Positions 48,798-57,618 of a DNA stretch of 64,000 nucleotides are shown here, one piece after another. The stretch covers positions 8,286,001-8,350,000 of the forward strand of contig NZ_CP151099.1 in assembly GCF_038096175.1 (NCBI RefSeq), given 5' to 3'. Each line of letters opens with the position of its first letter. The first letter of the stretch is position 1. Source of the stretch: Nostoc sp. UHCC 0302. GTDB lineage: Bacteria; Cyanobacteriota; Cyanobacteriia; Cyanobacteriales; Nostocaceae. The notes beneath the pieces are model-generated. The model was given only the letters and a program-made list of their open reading frames with translations. It made no database searches and was not told where the DNA came from. A program made the translations under genes and the position numbers.

Positions 48798-49289
48798 ATG
48801 CTGTCTCAATTTTTCGTTCGTTTTCTAGTTTTAGTCTTTGCCTTATTGGTCTCTTTCAGCCCTAGTTTACCTGCCCAAGCTGCTAAGATTGACCCATATA
48901 TAATCAGATATTTGCATATCACCGAGCCAATTGCTTTAGAAGTTGATACGCAAGGCAATACTCGTCTGTTTTCGCCAGAAGAATTGTCTGTTGGTAAACA
49001 ACTCTTTGCAAATAACTGCATTAATTGCCATGTCGGTGGAGCAAATTTACCAGACCCCCAAGTATCTTTGTCTCTAAAAAAACTTCAAGATGCCAGTCCA
49101 CCGCGCGATCGCATTAATGCTCTTGCTAGCTTTATCCGCCAGCCTATGACCTATGACGGTAGCCAAGAGACCTATTGGTGCCGTCAAATGCCTCCTAGTT
49201 TACTATCCCAACAGGAAGTGGAAAGTTTGGCAGCTTTCGTTTTAACAGCGGCACAAAAAGCCCCTGGTTGGGGTACAGAAAATTTTTGA
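48798..49289 (+). CDS. psbV2: Cytochrome c-550-like protein PsbV2
   Basis: A 163-residue paralogue of PsbV with a signal peptide (1-28) and heme motif CINCH (Cys74, Cys77, His78). At the place of the distal His of PsbV it has Cys128 in TYWCRQMPP. The Thermosynechococcus PsbV2 was reported, as I recall, to have His/Cys axial ligation, and this Cys fits that. Such ligation gives a very low redox potential. The role of PsbV2 is unsettled. It can partly replace PsbV. Confidence 0.88.
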   Translation: MLSQFFVRFLVLVFALLVSFSPSLPAQAAKIDPYIIRYLHITEPIALEVDTQGNTRLFSPEELSVGKQLFANNCINCHVGGANLPDPQVSLSLKKLQDASPPRDRINALASFIRQPMTYDGSQETYWCRQMPPSLLSQQEVESLAAFVLTAAQKAPGWGTENF

Positions 49290-49522
49290 AAAGCAAGGAA
49301 GCCTTACTATAGAAAAAACAAAATAAATTCTTTCGCTTTTAACTTGACTCATAGACATTTTGATGTATTGCAGCCTCATAATTGTTACTGGTTGCATAGG
49401 TTTTTGCTATTGATTGCTCCTATTTTGGAAAAAAAAATTCTATCTACGACAGATTGTCATATTTGGTGTTGATTTTATTTAAAATAAGAAAGGAAAATAA
49501 AACTATTTATTAGGAGAGAGCC

Positions 49523-49942
49523 ATGAAATTAATGGCGACAAGCTGGAGACGCTTTAGTTTAGCTGTTTTGACAATTCTTTTAGTTGTTAGCAGTTTTGCT
49601 GTTTTTACTCCCAGTGCTGCGGCTGAAACATACCAAGTCAAACTAGGTAGCGACAAAGGACTACTAGCATTTGAACCGAAAAAGTTGTCAATTAAACCAG
49701 GCGACACAATTGAATGGGTAAATAACAAAGTTCCTCCCCATAATATTGTGTTTGATAAGGACAAAAACCCTGCGAAGAGCGCCGATTTAGCTAAATCTCT
49801 GTCTCATAAGCAGTTACTGATGACTCCTGGTCAAAAGCAAACAACAACCTTTCCTGCGGACGCACCTGCTGGTGATTACACCTTCTACTGCGAACCACAC
49901 CGTGGTGCTGGCATGGTTGGCAAAATCACCGTTGAAGGCTAG
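49523..49942 (+). CDS. petE: Plastocyanin
   Basis: A lumenal copper protein carrying electrons from cytochrome b6f to photosystem I. The signal peptide covers residues 1-34 (ending PSAAA). The copper ligands are present: His in PHNIVFD, then Cys, His and Met in [12 protein letters not shown]. The 139-residue precursor is of normal size. It shares a region with its functional substitute petJ. Copper normally favours petE and copper lack favours petJ, but no operator was identified. AGGAGAGAG lies a few bp before the ATG. Confidence 0.97.
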   Translation: MKLMATSWRRFSLAVLTILLVVSSFAVFTPSAAAETYQVKLGSDKGLLAFEPKKLSIKPGDTIEWVNNKVPPHNIVFDKDKNPAKSADLAKSLSHKQLLMTPGQKQTTTFPADAPAGDYTFYCEPHRGAGMVGKITVEG

Positions 49943-50308
49943 AAATAGCGTTTTTAACAGCAGCTCATTGTCATTGCTCGTTAGCGATATTATCAAAGAG
50001 CAACAGGCCATATTCTTATGGTGGCGCACATCATAAGTAGAAGACGGTAACAAGTGCTATCTCTCCAAAAGATGCCCAAGGCAGCGAGGCAATGGAAGAA
50101 ATGAACTTAGTTACCGTCAATTTTAATTAAATTGTCTAAAAGGATTAATCGCGTTTATACTCTACAGAGACTAGAGCATCATGAGGTAGAGTACACATAG
50201 CGGATGGCAACTGTAGACCCAACTAGAGCTTGTATGGCTTCTAGTAGACATAAAATATTCACTAAAGAATTTTTTCAGTTGCTTGAGGCTTGTTGCGAGG
50301 AGAATTTC

Positions 50309-50653
50309 TTGAGAATATTTTTATTAATGTTTCTGTTGGCGATCGCCTTGTTTAAATTAACATTCATTCGTCCAGCACTAGCCGCCGAAATATCCAATGG
50401 TGCTAAAATTTTTGATTCTAACTGTGCCTCTTGCCATATAGGTGGAGGTAACATTCTTATTAATCAAAAAACCCTAAAAAAAGAAGCATTGTCAAAATAC
50501 TTGGCAGATTATAATAGTGACTCAATTCAGGCGATTATCTCTCAGGTACAGAATGGTAAAAATGCTATGCCTGCCTTTAAAGGCAAGTTGAGCAATGAAG
50601 AGATTATAGAGGTAGCCGCTTACGTTTTCCAGCAAGCAGAACAAGGCTGGTAA
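50309..50653 (+). CDS. petJ: Cytochrome c6 (divergent)
   Basis: A soluble lumenal carrier that can replace plastocyanin. From the TTG at 50309 (GAGGAG six bp upstream) the precursor has 114 residues: a signal peptide (1-27, ending RPALA), heme motif CASCH, and the Met ligand in NAMPAFKG. The longer frame from 50204 would add 35 unlikely residues. The centre ([10 protein letters not shown]) and C-terminus differ from typical c6, so a c6-like variant such as a c6B/c6C-type protein is possible. Confidence 0.85.
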   Translation: MRIFLLMFLLAIALFKLTFIRPALAAEISNGAKIFDSNCASCHIGGGNILINQKTLKKEALSKYLADYNSDSIQAIISQVQNGKNAMPAFKGKLSNEEIIEVAAYVFQQAEQGW

Positions 50654-50970
50654 GTAGCTGAGAGATTCATCTGCAATGAATAAAAGCCCTTTGGTATACT
50701 TAGAGGGTTTTTTGCTTATAAAAGATTCCAAACAATATAGCGTGGGATGCAATCAATCCCATGCTTTAAAGCATAACCTTGTTTTATTTTTTCTGTGCTG
50801 GAGCGTACACTTCTGTTTAGAAAGCTGGATTTTTCTATATTTATACAGCTAAACCTACCCCCAAGAGGGGGCAGGTATTAAACAATTTAATACATTCCTA
50901 CTTCAGACTTTATAGCCTAAATAATTCTGCTTATCTCTAATCCAAAATTACCAACAAGTTTTTATTTGTC
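50654..50970 (+). terminator. Terminator after petJ and a second hairpin
   Basis: A hairpin of CCCTTT (50687-50692) with AGAGGG (50702-50707) is followed by six T, a good terminator for petJ. A second GC-rich hairpin, ACCTACCCCC/GGGGGCAGGT with loop AAGA (50853-50876), lies nearer the convergent TonB-like gene and lacks a U-tract. No gene is seen in the rest. Confidence 0.75.
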
Positions 50971-52398
50971 TTATTCTGACTTTTGTCTTTTTTCTTTGAC
51001 TTGGCGCAACTGTTCTATAAGTTTTTGACCAGAGTCGCTAGAAGTCGCAGACTGATTATTCACTCTTGGCAGGGATAATGGTTCAGGAGTAGCAGTCAAT
51101 GAGGGCGCTGGCTGATTACTTCTGATTCGCAGCTCAGGTAATGGTTTGATAGTGGCTGCTGAGGGTAGAGGCTGACTATTATTCCTGATTTGTGGTATGG
51201 AGAATGGTTTAGGAGTAGCTTGAAACGAAGGATTTTTCTCTTGCGTTACTGCGTTAGTATTACTGTCGCTGTTTTGGAAACGTAAGCTAAATGGGTAAGA
51301 GCTAGTTTGCTTATCTTTCTTCGGGGGTTGTGTGTTGAAATACTGCCTTGCTTTTAATTGCAGTTCAGGAGAGACTGACTTATTCTGAAACTTGATATCT
51401 AAAACTTTACCGTCAGGATCTACTACTAATACACCCAAAACAGTACCTTGCAGAGTTGGCTTATCCGTGGAGATTGTATCACGAATTACTGCTTTCTCCG
51501 CTACATTTGGGTATTCCTGCCGGACTATTTTTCTTAAATCTGTGTAGGCATTTACCTGAGCGATCGCTGATTCGTTTACTTGAGAGGGTAACTCTGGAAT
51601 ATTGCGTGTTGTTGCTGCCTGAAATGGCGGCAAGCTTTGTCCTGCTAAAGCTAACTTATCTGCACCTTGTAGAGGTTGCCCGATGGGTGCTAGTTGCGGC
51701 TGGCTTTCGGCAACTTGAGATGCATCGTTACTTGGCTGCGGGGTTTGGGGAGTTGTATTTTCCTGTGCTGTTATTACAGGATTAGTTTGAGGAACTGCGG
51801 GAGGTTGAGCATCTCGTAGCACGTCATCAGGTAGTTTCTGTGGCTGCAATTCGGGTAACTCGCTTACAGGCAGTGGCTTGCTTGCCTCATATTTAATATC
51901 ACTATCATTCAAACGAGGAACTACTGATGAAGAGAATTTTTCACTGGTCTTGAAACCAGAGGTGTTAAAGCCTAAATCCCCTCTAGGAATCATCCGTAAA
52001 GACTGCCTTGTCGGTAGTGAGGAGACACGATAGTTGCTAGATGATTGAGGCAGTGGAGGCAACGAGAACTGATTAGCAGTAGTTGGTGGTAATGGGGGCA
52101 ATACACTCTGGGAGTTAAAATTCGGAGAAGAAATTTGCCCTTGTAAAGGAAGTTGCGGTTGTAGGGCAACTTGGGGTGTGTTGGGATTTTGCGGCAGACG
52201 GCTTTGATCAGTTGGGGTTAATTCCAACAGTCCAACTGTTTTTGCGGATGTTTCTTTGGGTTTACTAGAAGAGTCTACAGGCATCAACGGCACAATCATT
52301 GCAATAGCACCGTGGATGCCAAGAGAGGCTATAGCTGCTATCCCAATTGGCTGGCTTAAGATGTCCGGTATATTTTTCAGCAGGGAGACGTAAGACAT
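50971..52398 (-). CDS. TonB-like protein
   Basis: 475 residues: one N-terminal membrane helix (about 17-40, IGIAAIASLGIHGAIAMIVPL, given in part), a long Pro/Gln/Ser-rich periplasmic region, a small C-terminal alpha/beta domain around 300-365 (GTVLGVLVVDPDGKVLDIKF) and a second Pro/Ser-rich tail. This layout is that of cyanobacterial TonB-family energy transducers, but the C-terminal domain is followed by 110 extra residues and no ExbB/ExbD genes are near. Function by analogy only. Confidence 0.6.
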   Translation of the reverse strand: MSYVSLLKNIPDILSQPIGIAAIASLGIHGAIAMIVPLMPVDSSSKPKETSAKTVGLLELTPTDQSRLPQNPNTPQVALQPQLPLQGQISSPNFNSQSVLPPLPPTTANQFSLPPLPQSSSNYRVSSLPTRQSLRMIPRGDLGFNTSGFKTSEKFSSSVVPRLNDSDIKYEASKPLPVSELPELQPQKLPDDVLRDAQPPAVPQTNPVITAQENTTPQTPQPSNDASQVAESQPQLAPIGQPLQGADKLALAGQSLPPFQAATTRNIPELPSQVNESAIAQVNAYTDLRKIVRQEYPNVAEKAVIRDTISTDKPTLQGTVLGVLVVDPDGKVLDIKFQNKSVSPELQLKARQYFNTQPPKKDKQTSSYPFSLRFQNSDSNTNAVTQEKNPSFQATPKPFSIPQIRNNSQPLPSAATIKPLPELRIRSNQPAPSLTATPEPLSLPRVNNQSATSSDSGQKLIEQLRQVKEKRQKSE

Positions 52399-52960
52399 AG
52401 CTGTTATCGTTCACTCGGCTCAGTTGCGGTTGACTAGCTATTCTGAATCTTTTCAGAACTCTATTAAAATAAATGCGTCCCTTTAAAAATAATAACTCTC
52501 TATTCTGGCGTTCTAACAAGGCTAGACTGCCATTTTTGCAAGTTTTTAATTTTTTGGAGGTTCAGCACTTCACTTTAAAGTTGCGTTTACTAACGAGATG
52601 TTTAAAAAATTACTACTTCTGAATTTTTATGAATTGTGCATTTCAAACTGAAAGCTTAGATAGTAAGGCACTTAGGCGATCGCATTAGAAGCGTTCTGTT
52701 ATATATATAACTAAATTTGCTCCAATTGCTTCGATTTATACTAATACCTTTCAGTTAGCAATGCTTGGAGTTAAAGATGGCAGGCAGGGAGTTCTAGACT
52801 AGGAGTATTTCTGATAATGCTACCACATCAGCAGACTCTAAAACTGTTTCAAACTTGCCAATTTATGAGACATTTGAGTCAAAAACCCCGCCATAAGTAT
52901 TTAGCTTTTTGTAAAAAATCTTAAATCCGTCTGAGAAAGTTTGCTGTTGAAGGAAGCAAC
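52399..52960. other. Intergenic region, no gene seen
   Basis: 562 bp between divergent genes, AT-rich. A HIP1-like site and a TATATATATA stretch (52702-52712) are seen. It must contain both promoters. A 35-codon ORF near 52816 is not convincing. Confidence 0.4.
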
Positions 52961-53731
52961 GTGTCTGAAGAATTATTTTTGTACGTAACTAGTAGCTCTA
53001 CTTTTTGCACAACCCTCATCTCTCAATCTCAAATGCCATTACCGACAGTTATTTTACCTGGATATTTAGAGAGCGCGATCGCTTACCGCTCACTAGAACA
53101 ATCACTACAAAATTTGGGTTTTCCTACAGTCACAGTGCCACTTAGACGGCGTGATTGGCTACCTACTCTGGGAGGAAGACCTGTAACGCCTATTCTTTGG
53201 CAACTAGATCGCACAGTGAAGCAGATGTTGCAACAACATAATGTTAGCCAAATCAACTTGATTGGTCACTCAGCCGGAGGTTGGATATCCCGGATTTATA
53301 TAGGAGAAAAGCCTTATTTTGCAAAACGTAGAGACCTAAAACCATCCCTTTGGGGAGCTTCTTCTCTAGTTGCTACTCTAGTAACATTGGGTACACCCCA
53401 TATTAGCCAAGAACGTTGGACGCGCTGGAATCTAGATTTTGTCACCAATAACTACCCAGGAGCCTTTTATAAAAACGTTCATTACGTTTGTGTAGCTGGT
53501 AAAACCATCTTTGGCGAAAGACGGCGCGGTAGCTGGTTAGCTTACAGTAGTTACCAATTAACTTGTGGTAAGGGTGACACTTGGGGAGACGGGATTACAC
53601 CCATAGAAGCAGCCCATTTGGAAGGTGCGGAAAATATTGTCATTGAAGGCGTCAAGCATTCTCCCAGGAGCCAAGGAATTTGGTATGGTTCACCAGAAGC
53701 ATTAAAAGTTTGGGTAGAGTGTTTAGTTTAA
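52961..53731 (+). CDS. Alpha/beta hydrolase (lipase/esterase-like)
   Basis: 256 residues with the nucleophile elbow IGHSAGGW (Ser near residue 106), the strand TVILPGYLESAI at the start, and a C-terminal His in EGVKHSPRS. It resembles the cyanobacterial and plant family of triacylglycerol lipase-like hydrolases. The GTG at 52961 has AAGGAAG upstream; an ATG at 53033 matches the start of the conserved domain and could be the real one. The substrate is unknown. Confidence 0.8.
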   Translation: MSEELFLYVTSSSTFCTTLISQSQMPLPTVILPGYLESAIAYRSLEQSLQNLGFPTVTVPLRRRDWLPTLGGRPVTPILWQLDRTVKQMLQQHNVSQINLIGHSAGGWISRIYIGEKPYFAKRRDLKPSLWGASSLVATLVTLGTPHISQERWTRWNLDFVTNNYPGAFYKNVHYVCVAGKTIFGERRRGSWLAYSSYQLTCGKGDTWGDGITPIEAAHLEGAENIVIEGVKHSPRSQGIWYGSPEALKVWVECLV

Positions 53732-53831
53732 AAAAATTTATCTTACTCTTAAAAAAGTCATATATCTTAATTTTTCTTAGCTAAAATAGTAATAGGAATA
53801 AATACTTAGCAAAATATAGAAGGTGTCAGCT

Positions 53832-54467
53832 ATGCAAAGCACCAAGTTTGATAGGATTTTGCGGCGATTGGCGACGACATTATCAGTCGTGATTCTCACT
53901 CTGTGCTTGATTTACATCACTACCGGAGTTTTACTTTCTTTTTATTACCAACCGATAGCAGGCGGCGCTTATGAGTCTTTGAGAAGGATCAATACAGAAG
54001 TACCATACGGTTGGTTGTTCTATAGAGCGCACGATATTGCTGGTAATGCGCTAATTGCAATCGCCCTGATTCAAATTGTGGTGATGTTTTTAGGTAGGCA
54101 ATATCGTAAAAGTTGGCTGATTGCTTGGGTTAGCGGAATTTTGTTTACTCTCAGTGCGATCGGGCTTGATTGGACAGCCATGATTTTAACTTGGGATCAA
54201 GAAGGATACTGGCGTTTTAACATTGAGCTAGGAACTATCGAAGCTATTCCTTTAATCGGTGGGCAGCTGCGCGATATCCTAACTGGGGGTGGAGCGATTA
54301 GCAGCGTGACTGTCCAACACCTTTACACAATACACAGCTATATTATTTCAGTGGCTGCCATAACTTTTGCAGTGGTACATATATCTGCTTTACTCTGGCA
54401 GGAACAGCAAATGTATGCAGAAGAGCATAATTCTGAGTTGAGTAATTTGCAAGCATCAGAAGGCTAG
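53832..54467 (+). CDS. Cytochrome b6-like membrane protein
   Basis: A 211-residue homologue of the cytochrome b N-terminal domain with four membrane helices. Canonical b6 has four heme His as two pairs. Here His67, His168 and His183 align with His86, His187 and His202 of b6, but the position of b6 His100 is Gln81 (numbering from the ATG at 53832). One heme site therefore lacks a standard ligand. It is not PetB. ATG 53832 was preferred to a GTG at 53823 because GAAGG lies 8-9 bp upstream. No petC, petD or cytochrome f gene is nearby. Confidence 0.78.
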   Translation: MQSTKFDRILRRLATTLSVVILTLCLIYITTGVLLSFYYQPIAGGAYESLRRINTEVPYGWLFYRAHDIAGNALIAIALIQIVVMFLGRQYRKSWLIAWVSGILFTLSAIGLDWTAMILTWDQEGYWRFNIELGTIEAIPLIGGQLRDILTGGGAISSVTVQHLYTIHSYIISVAAITFAVVHISALLWQEQQMYAEEHNSELSNLQASEG

Positions 54468-54566
54468 TAAAAAGTTCTGAGTGCTGAGTCCTGAGTTAAG
54501 AGTTAGGAGTTAGGAGTTATTATTCTCTCCCTGCTCCCTTGCCCCTGCCTCCGTCAAAATCTACGC

Positions 54567-56447
54567 TTATTGCGCGAGGGGAACTTCTTCAACCTCTGGT
54601 AACTTTTCCAGAGAGAGAGGAGTAGACTGGGTAGCACCAGATAGACGTTTTAAAAGATTTGGTCTGGGGTCAAATAAAAGGTAGATAATGCGATCGCCAA
54701 CTTCCCACTCTTCGTTTGCTGGGATTACCTGTAGCTTTTCTTCTCGTTCTACCAATAACGGTATCAATATCCCAGTCCGAATCTTTTCCTGTATGCGTTC
54801 TAGTTGAGTTGAAAATTCCGACTCATCAAGAGTAGTTGTTCCTAGCTTGACTCGTCCATCATTCAAATATTCATTCCAAGTCTTAATCGCTAAATCTGGG
54901 ATAAAAGCTTGGTTAACTTTATTATTCACCGAGGTATTAGCCGGATCACGAGGAAAAACCGCTAAGACTCGCGGTGGCTTGAACTCCTCAGCTGCACGTT
55001 GAGCCAAGACATAATTCACCTCACCGTTACTAGTCATTGCCAAAAAAGTACCCATTGAGGCAAGTCCCGCCTCTTCTAAAACAGCAGCATCTAGCGCACT
55101 GCTGGCAAGAACCCGGAGATTCTGGGCTTCAGCTTGGACAAGACAGTCCGGATCAGTATCAATCATTACTACGTTTTCGCCCCGCTCTTGAAAGAATCGG
55201 GCAATCAAAAGACTCAAGGGGTTACAACCTACAATCACTGCCCCAGTTGCCTCTTTGGAAGTAATTTGCAACCACTTCGCCACTTTGCCAGCTGTTAACC
55301 CTTGGCAAACAACTGTCATGATGATTGTGAGAAAAACTAAAGCTTTAATCGAATCTCCGCCGTTAATGCCGCGTTGTGTGAGTAAAATCGCAAACAAGGA
55401 AGCCACAGAAGCGGAAACAATCCCTCTAGGAGCAACCCAGCTTAAAAATAGCTTCTGTCGCCAGTTGAGGTCACTATTCCAGGTACACAATAGGATGTTA
55501 ATCGGGCGAACAACGAACATCAGTACCAAAACAGTGAATAAACTACCCCAACCCAAAGCAAAGACACTCGCGATTGATAGGTCAGCTGCTAAGAGGATAA
55601 ATAGCACTGATACGCTAAGAATAGTCAGTTGACCTTTAAAGCTTCGCAGCAAGCGTTCTTCTGGTACAGAGGAATTGGCAAATACTGCTCCTGCCACTAC
55701 TGTTGTCATTACTCCAGACTCAGTACGGATCATCTGCGCCAGAGTAAACAGACTCCACAGTACCGCCAAAACTACTAAGTTTTTTAGCTCGAATGACATA
55801 AAATGGGCGCGTTTGAAAATCAAACTCATTAAGTAACCACCAGCAGCACCAATTGCCCCACCAACACTGAGACGCATCAGTAAACCGACGATCGCATTGA
55901 TTGGGTCAGCATCGCCGTTCAAAATGGTGTCGAGGACAACGAAGGCGAGTATCGCTCCTACTGGGTCAATTAAAACCCCTTCCCCTTCTAAGAGGGTTGC
56001 TACTTGCCGATCTACGTTGATTTGTTTGAGCAAGGGGCTAATTACCGTTGGCCCTGTCACCACAACTATAGAAGCGTAGAGAAAAGCTATATTCCAAGGA
56101 AATTCACCCAACCAGTGAGCTGCCATGCTACCGCCCAGCAGCGTGATTAGTGTTCCTAGAGTGACGAGGAGTTGCAGGCTAACTGAGACTCTGCCCATTT
56201 CTCGCAGATCCAAGTTAAGTCCACCTTCAAACAAAATTATTGCCGTAGCCAGAGCAACAATAACTTCCAGCCCTGTGCCTAACAACTGCGGGTGCAATAG
56301 CCCCATACCATCAGAGCCAAGCAAGATCCCTAACAACAATAACAAAACGATGCTAGGAAACCGAAAGTATGCAGCTAGCACTTGGGCGCTAATGCCTGCA
56401 AAGACAGCGATCGCCATCTGTAAGGTGATTTCAAAAGATGCTTCCAT
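54567..56447 (-). CDS. Na+/H+ antiporter, CPA1 family with TrkA-N domain
   Basis: A 626-residue antiporter. About twelve membrane helices (residues 1-395) include the acidic site region EGVLIDPVGAILAF. A TrkA-N (RCK) domain follows (about 400-510, GCNPLSLLIARFFQERG in part), and a small TrkA-C-like domain (about 530-605). RCK domains gate transport by nucleotide or ion binding. Probably exports Na+ (or K+) in exchange for protons, for pH and salt balance. Confidence 0.88.
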   Translation of the reverse strand: MEASFEITLQMAIAVFAGISAQVLAAYFRFPSIVLLLLLGILLGSDGMGLLHPQLLGTGLEVIVALATAIILFEGGLNLDLREMGRVSVSLQLLVTLGTLITLLGGSMAAHWLGEFPWNIAFLYASIVVVTGPTVISPLLKQINVDRQVATLLEGEGVLIDPVGAILAFVVLDTILNGDADPINAIVGLLMRLSVGGAIGAAGGYLMSLIFKRAHFMSFELKNLVVLAVLWSLFTLAQMIRTESGVMTTVVAGAVFANSSVPEERLLRSFKGQLTILSVSVLFILLAADLSIASVFALGWGSLFTVLVLMFVVRPINILLCTWNSDLNWRQKLFLSWVAPRGIVSASVASLFAILLTQRGINGGDSIKALVFLTIIMTVVCQGLTAGKVAKWLQITSKEATGAVIVGCNPLSLLIARFFQERGENVVMIDTDPDCLVQAEAQNLRVLASSALDAAVLEEAGLASMGTFLAMTSNGEVNYVLAQRAAEEFKPPRVLAVFPRDPANTSVNNKVNQAFIPDLAIKTWNEYLNDGRVKLGTTTLDESEFSTQLERIQEKIRTGILIPLLVEREEKLQVIPANEEWEVGDRIIYLLFDPRPNLLKRLSGATQSTPLSLEKLPEVEEVPLAQ

Positions 56448-56845
56448 GTTGTAGATTTTCAGCGATATATTTCAAAATCTTTTGAAAAGAATCGCAAATA
56501 TTAACTTTACAGGGTACAATATCGTACCCTTTATCCCTTGCAAAAGTCAGAGAATTTTATCCGACTCAGTTTTTTGTGACACACCATTTATAACTTCTTG
56601 GCAATCAAGCAGGACACTGTTTGAGTAATAAACACATAAAAGCTCTAGTCAACCACCTTAATTGAGTGTTCTTACTCAACGATGTTTGTTCTTTAATCTA
56701 TGTTCCGCTCAGAGGCCGATGTTTGTCTAATTAGTACTCAGTGAAGGCTTTTACTTACACCCAATAGCGGCTGCCAAATTTTTTTAGCAAAAGCTGTTGA
56801 CAAAGCTCGGAAAATTCGTTAATTTATAAAAGGTCTGAGTCCGAT
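56448..56845. other. Intergenic region upstream of tRNA-Glu
   Basis: About 400 bp without a gene. It should contain the antiporter promoter (minus strand) and that of tRNA-Glu (plus strand). No boxes were assigned. Confidence 0.4.
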
Positions 56846-56918
56846 GCCCCCATCGTCTAGAGGCCTAGGACACCTCCCTTTCACGGAGGTAACGGGGATT
56901 CGAATTCCCCTGGGGGTA
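56846..56918 (+). tRNA. tRNA-Glu (anticodon TTC)
   Basis: A standard 73-nt cloverleaf. The acceptor stem GCCCCCA pairs with TGGGGGT, the anticodon loop CTTTCAC carries TTC, and the T-loop is TTCGAAT. No CCA is encoded. In cyanobacteria this tRNA also supplies glutamate for tetrapyrrole (chlorophyll, heme) synthesis. Confidence 0.97.
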
Positions 56919-57015
56919 CTTCAAAGCAGAATCAAAGTGAAAAACACTTTTGTATTACTGCTTACTAGTTAATCTGGCATTTGTGTAGTAGATGTAAATG
57001 CCAGACTAAGATAAC

Positions 57016-57618
57016 TTAAACTTTTCTACGGTCTAACTCTTCTACACGCTTGTGAATCGCTAGCAGATTTAGTTGCAAATCCTTGCTGAGACGATTTTCA
57101 ATGATTGCCACTGGCATAGTGAGTTTAGGCCAAATTTGGATTGTGTAACAAAGACTTGTTCCCACATACTCACCGATGGAACAAGGTTCTAAAGACCAGC
57201 TACCAGAAAAGCCTTTAAAATCTCCCTCCACCATGCGGAAGTTAATTTCTTTAGGGAAGTATTCTTCCAAATCCAGAACTACACGCGCACAAAATTTTAA
57301 ATTTAGTAAGCGTTGAGAGCCTATTTGCTCCAGTCGAATACCACCGTTGGGATGTTCAAGCAGACGACTCTTGGCAAGGTTGGGAATGAAGTCAGCTAAG
57401 GCTTCATAATCTGTGAGAACCTTCCAGATTTGTTCTACTGGTTTGGGGATTTGAATCTTAGCGCTGATTTGCCTTTGTCGCTCTGCTATCTTCTGAATTT
57501 GAACTTCTACATTAGCTAGCAAAGCAGCTGAACCAGCGGGTAAATCCTCTTCTATGTTGCTGTGATCACTAGAGGACTGGAAATCAAGATCCTGTGTTGT
57601 GTTATGTTCTTTAGTCAC
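57016..57618 (-). CDS. SRPBCC / polyketide cyclase-like protein
   Basis: 200 residues, with a disordered start and a START-like fold (ISAKIQIPKPVEQIWKVLTDYEALADFIPNL, seen in the parts VEQIWKVLTDYE and FIPNLAKS). It is related to cyclase/dehydrase proteins common in cyanobacteria and chloroplasts. Its ATG overlaps the 3' end of the kinase gene by 8 bp, so the two are translated together. A ligand-binding partner for the kinase is one possible role. Confidence 0.82.
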   Translation of the reverse strand: MTKEHNTTQDLDFQSSSDHSNIEEDLPAGSAALLANVEVQIQKIAERQRQISAKIQIPKPVEQIWKVLTDYEALADFIPNLAKSRLLEHPNGGIRLEQIGSQRLLNLKFCARVVLDLEEYFPKEINFRMVEGDFKGFSGSWSLEPCSIGEYVGTSLCYTIQIWPKLTMPVAIIENRLSKDLQLNLLAIHKRVEELDRRKV

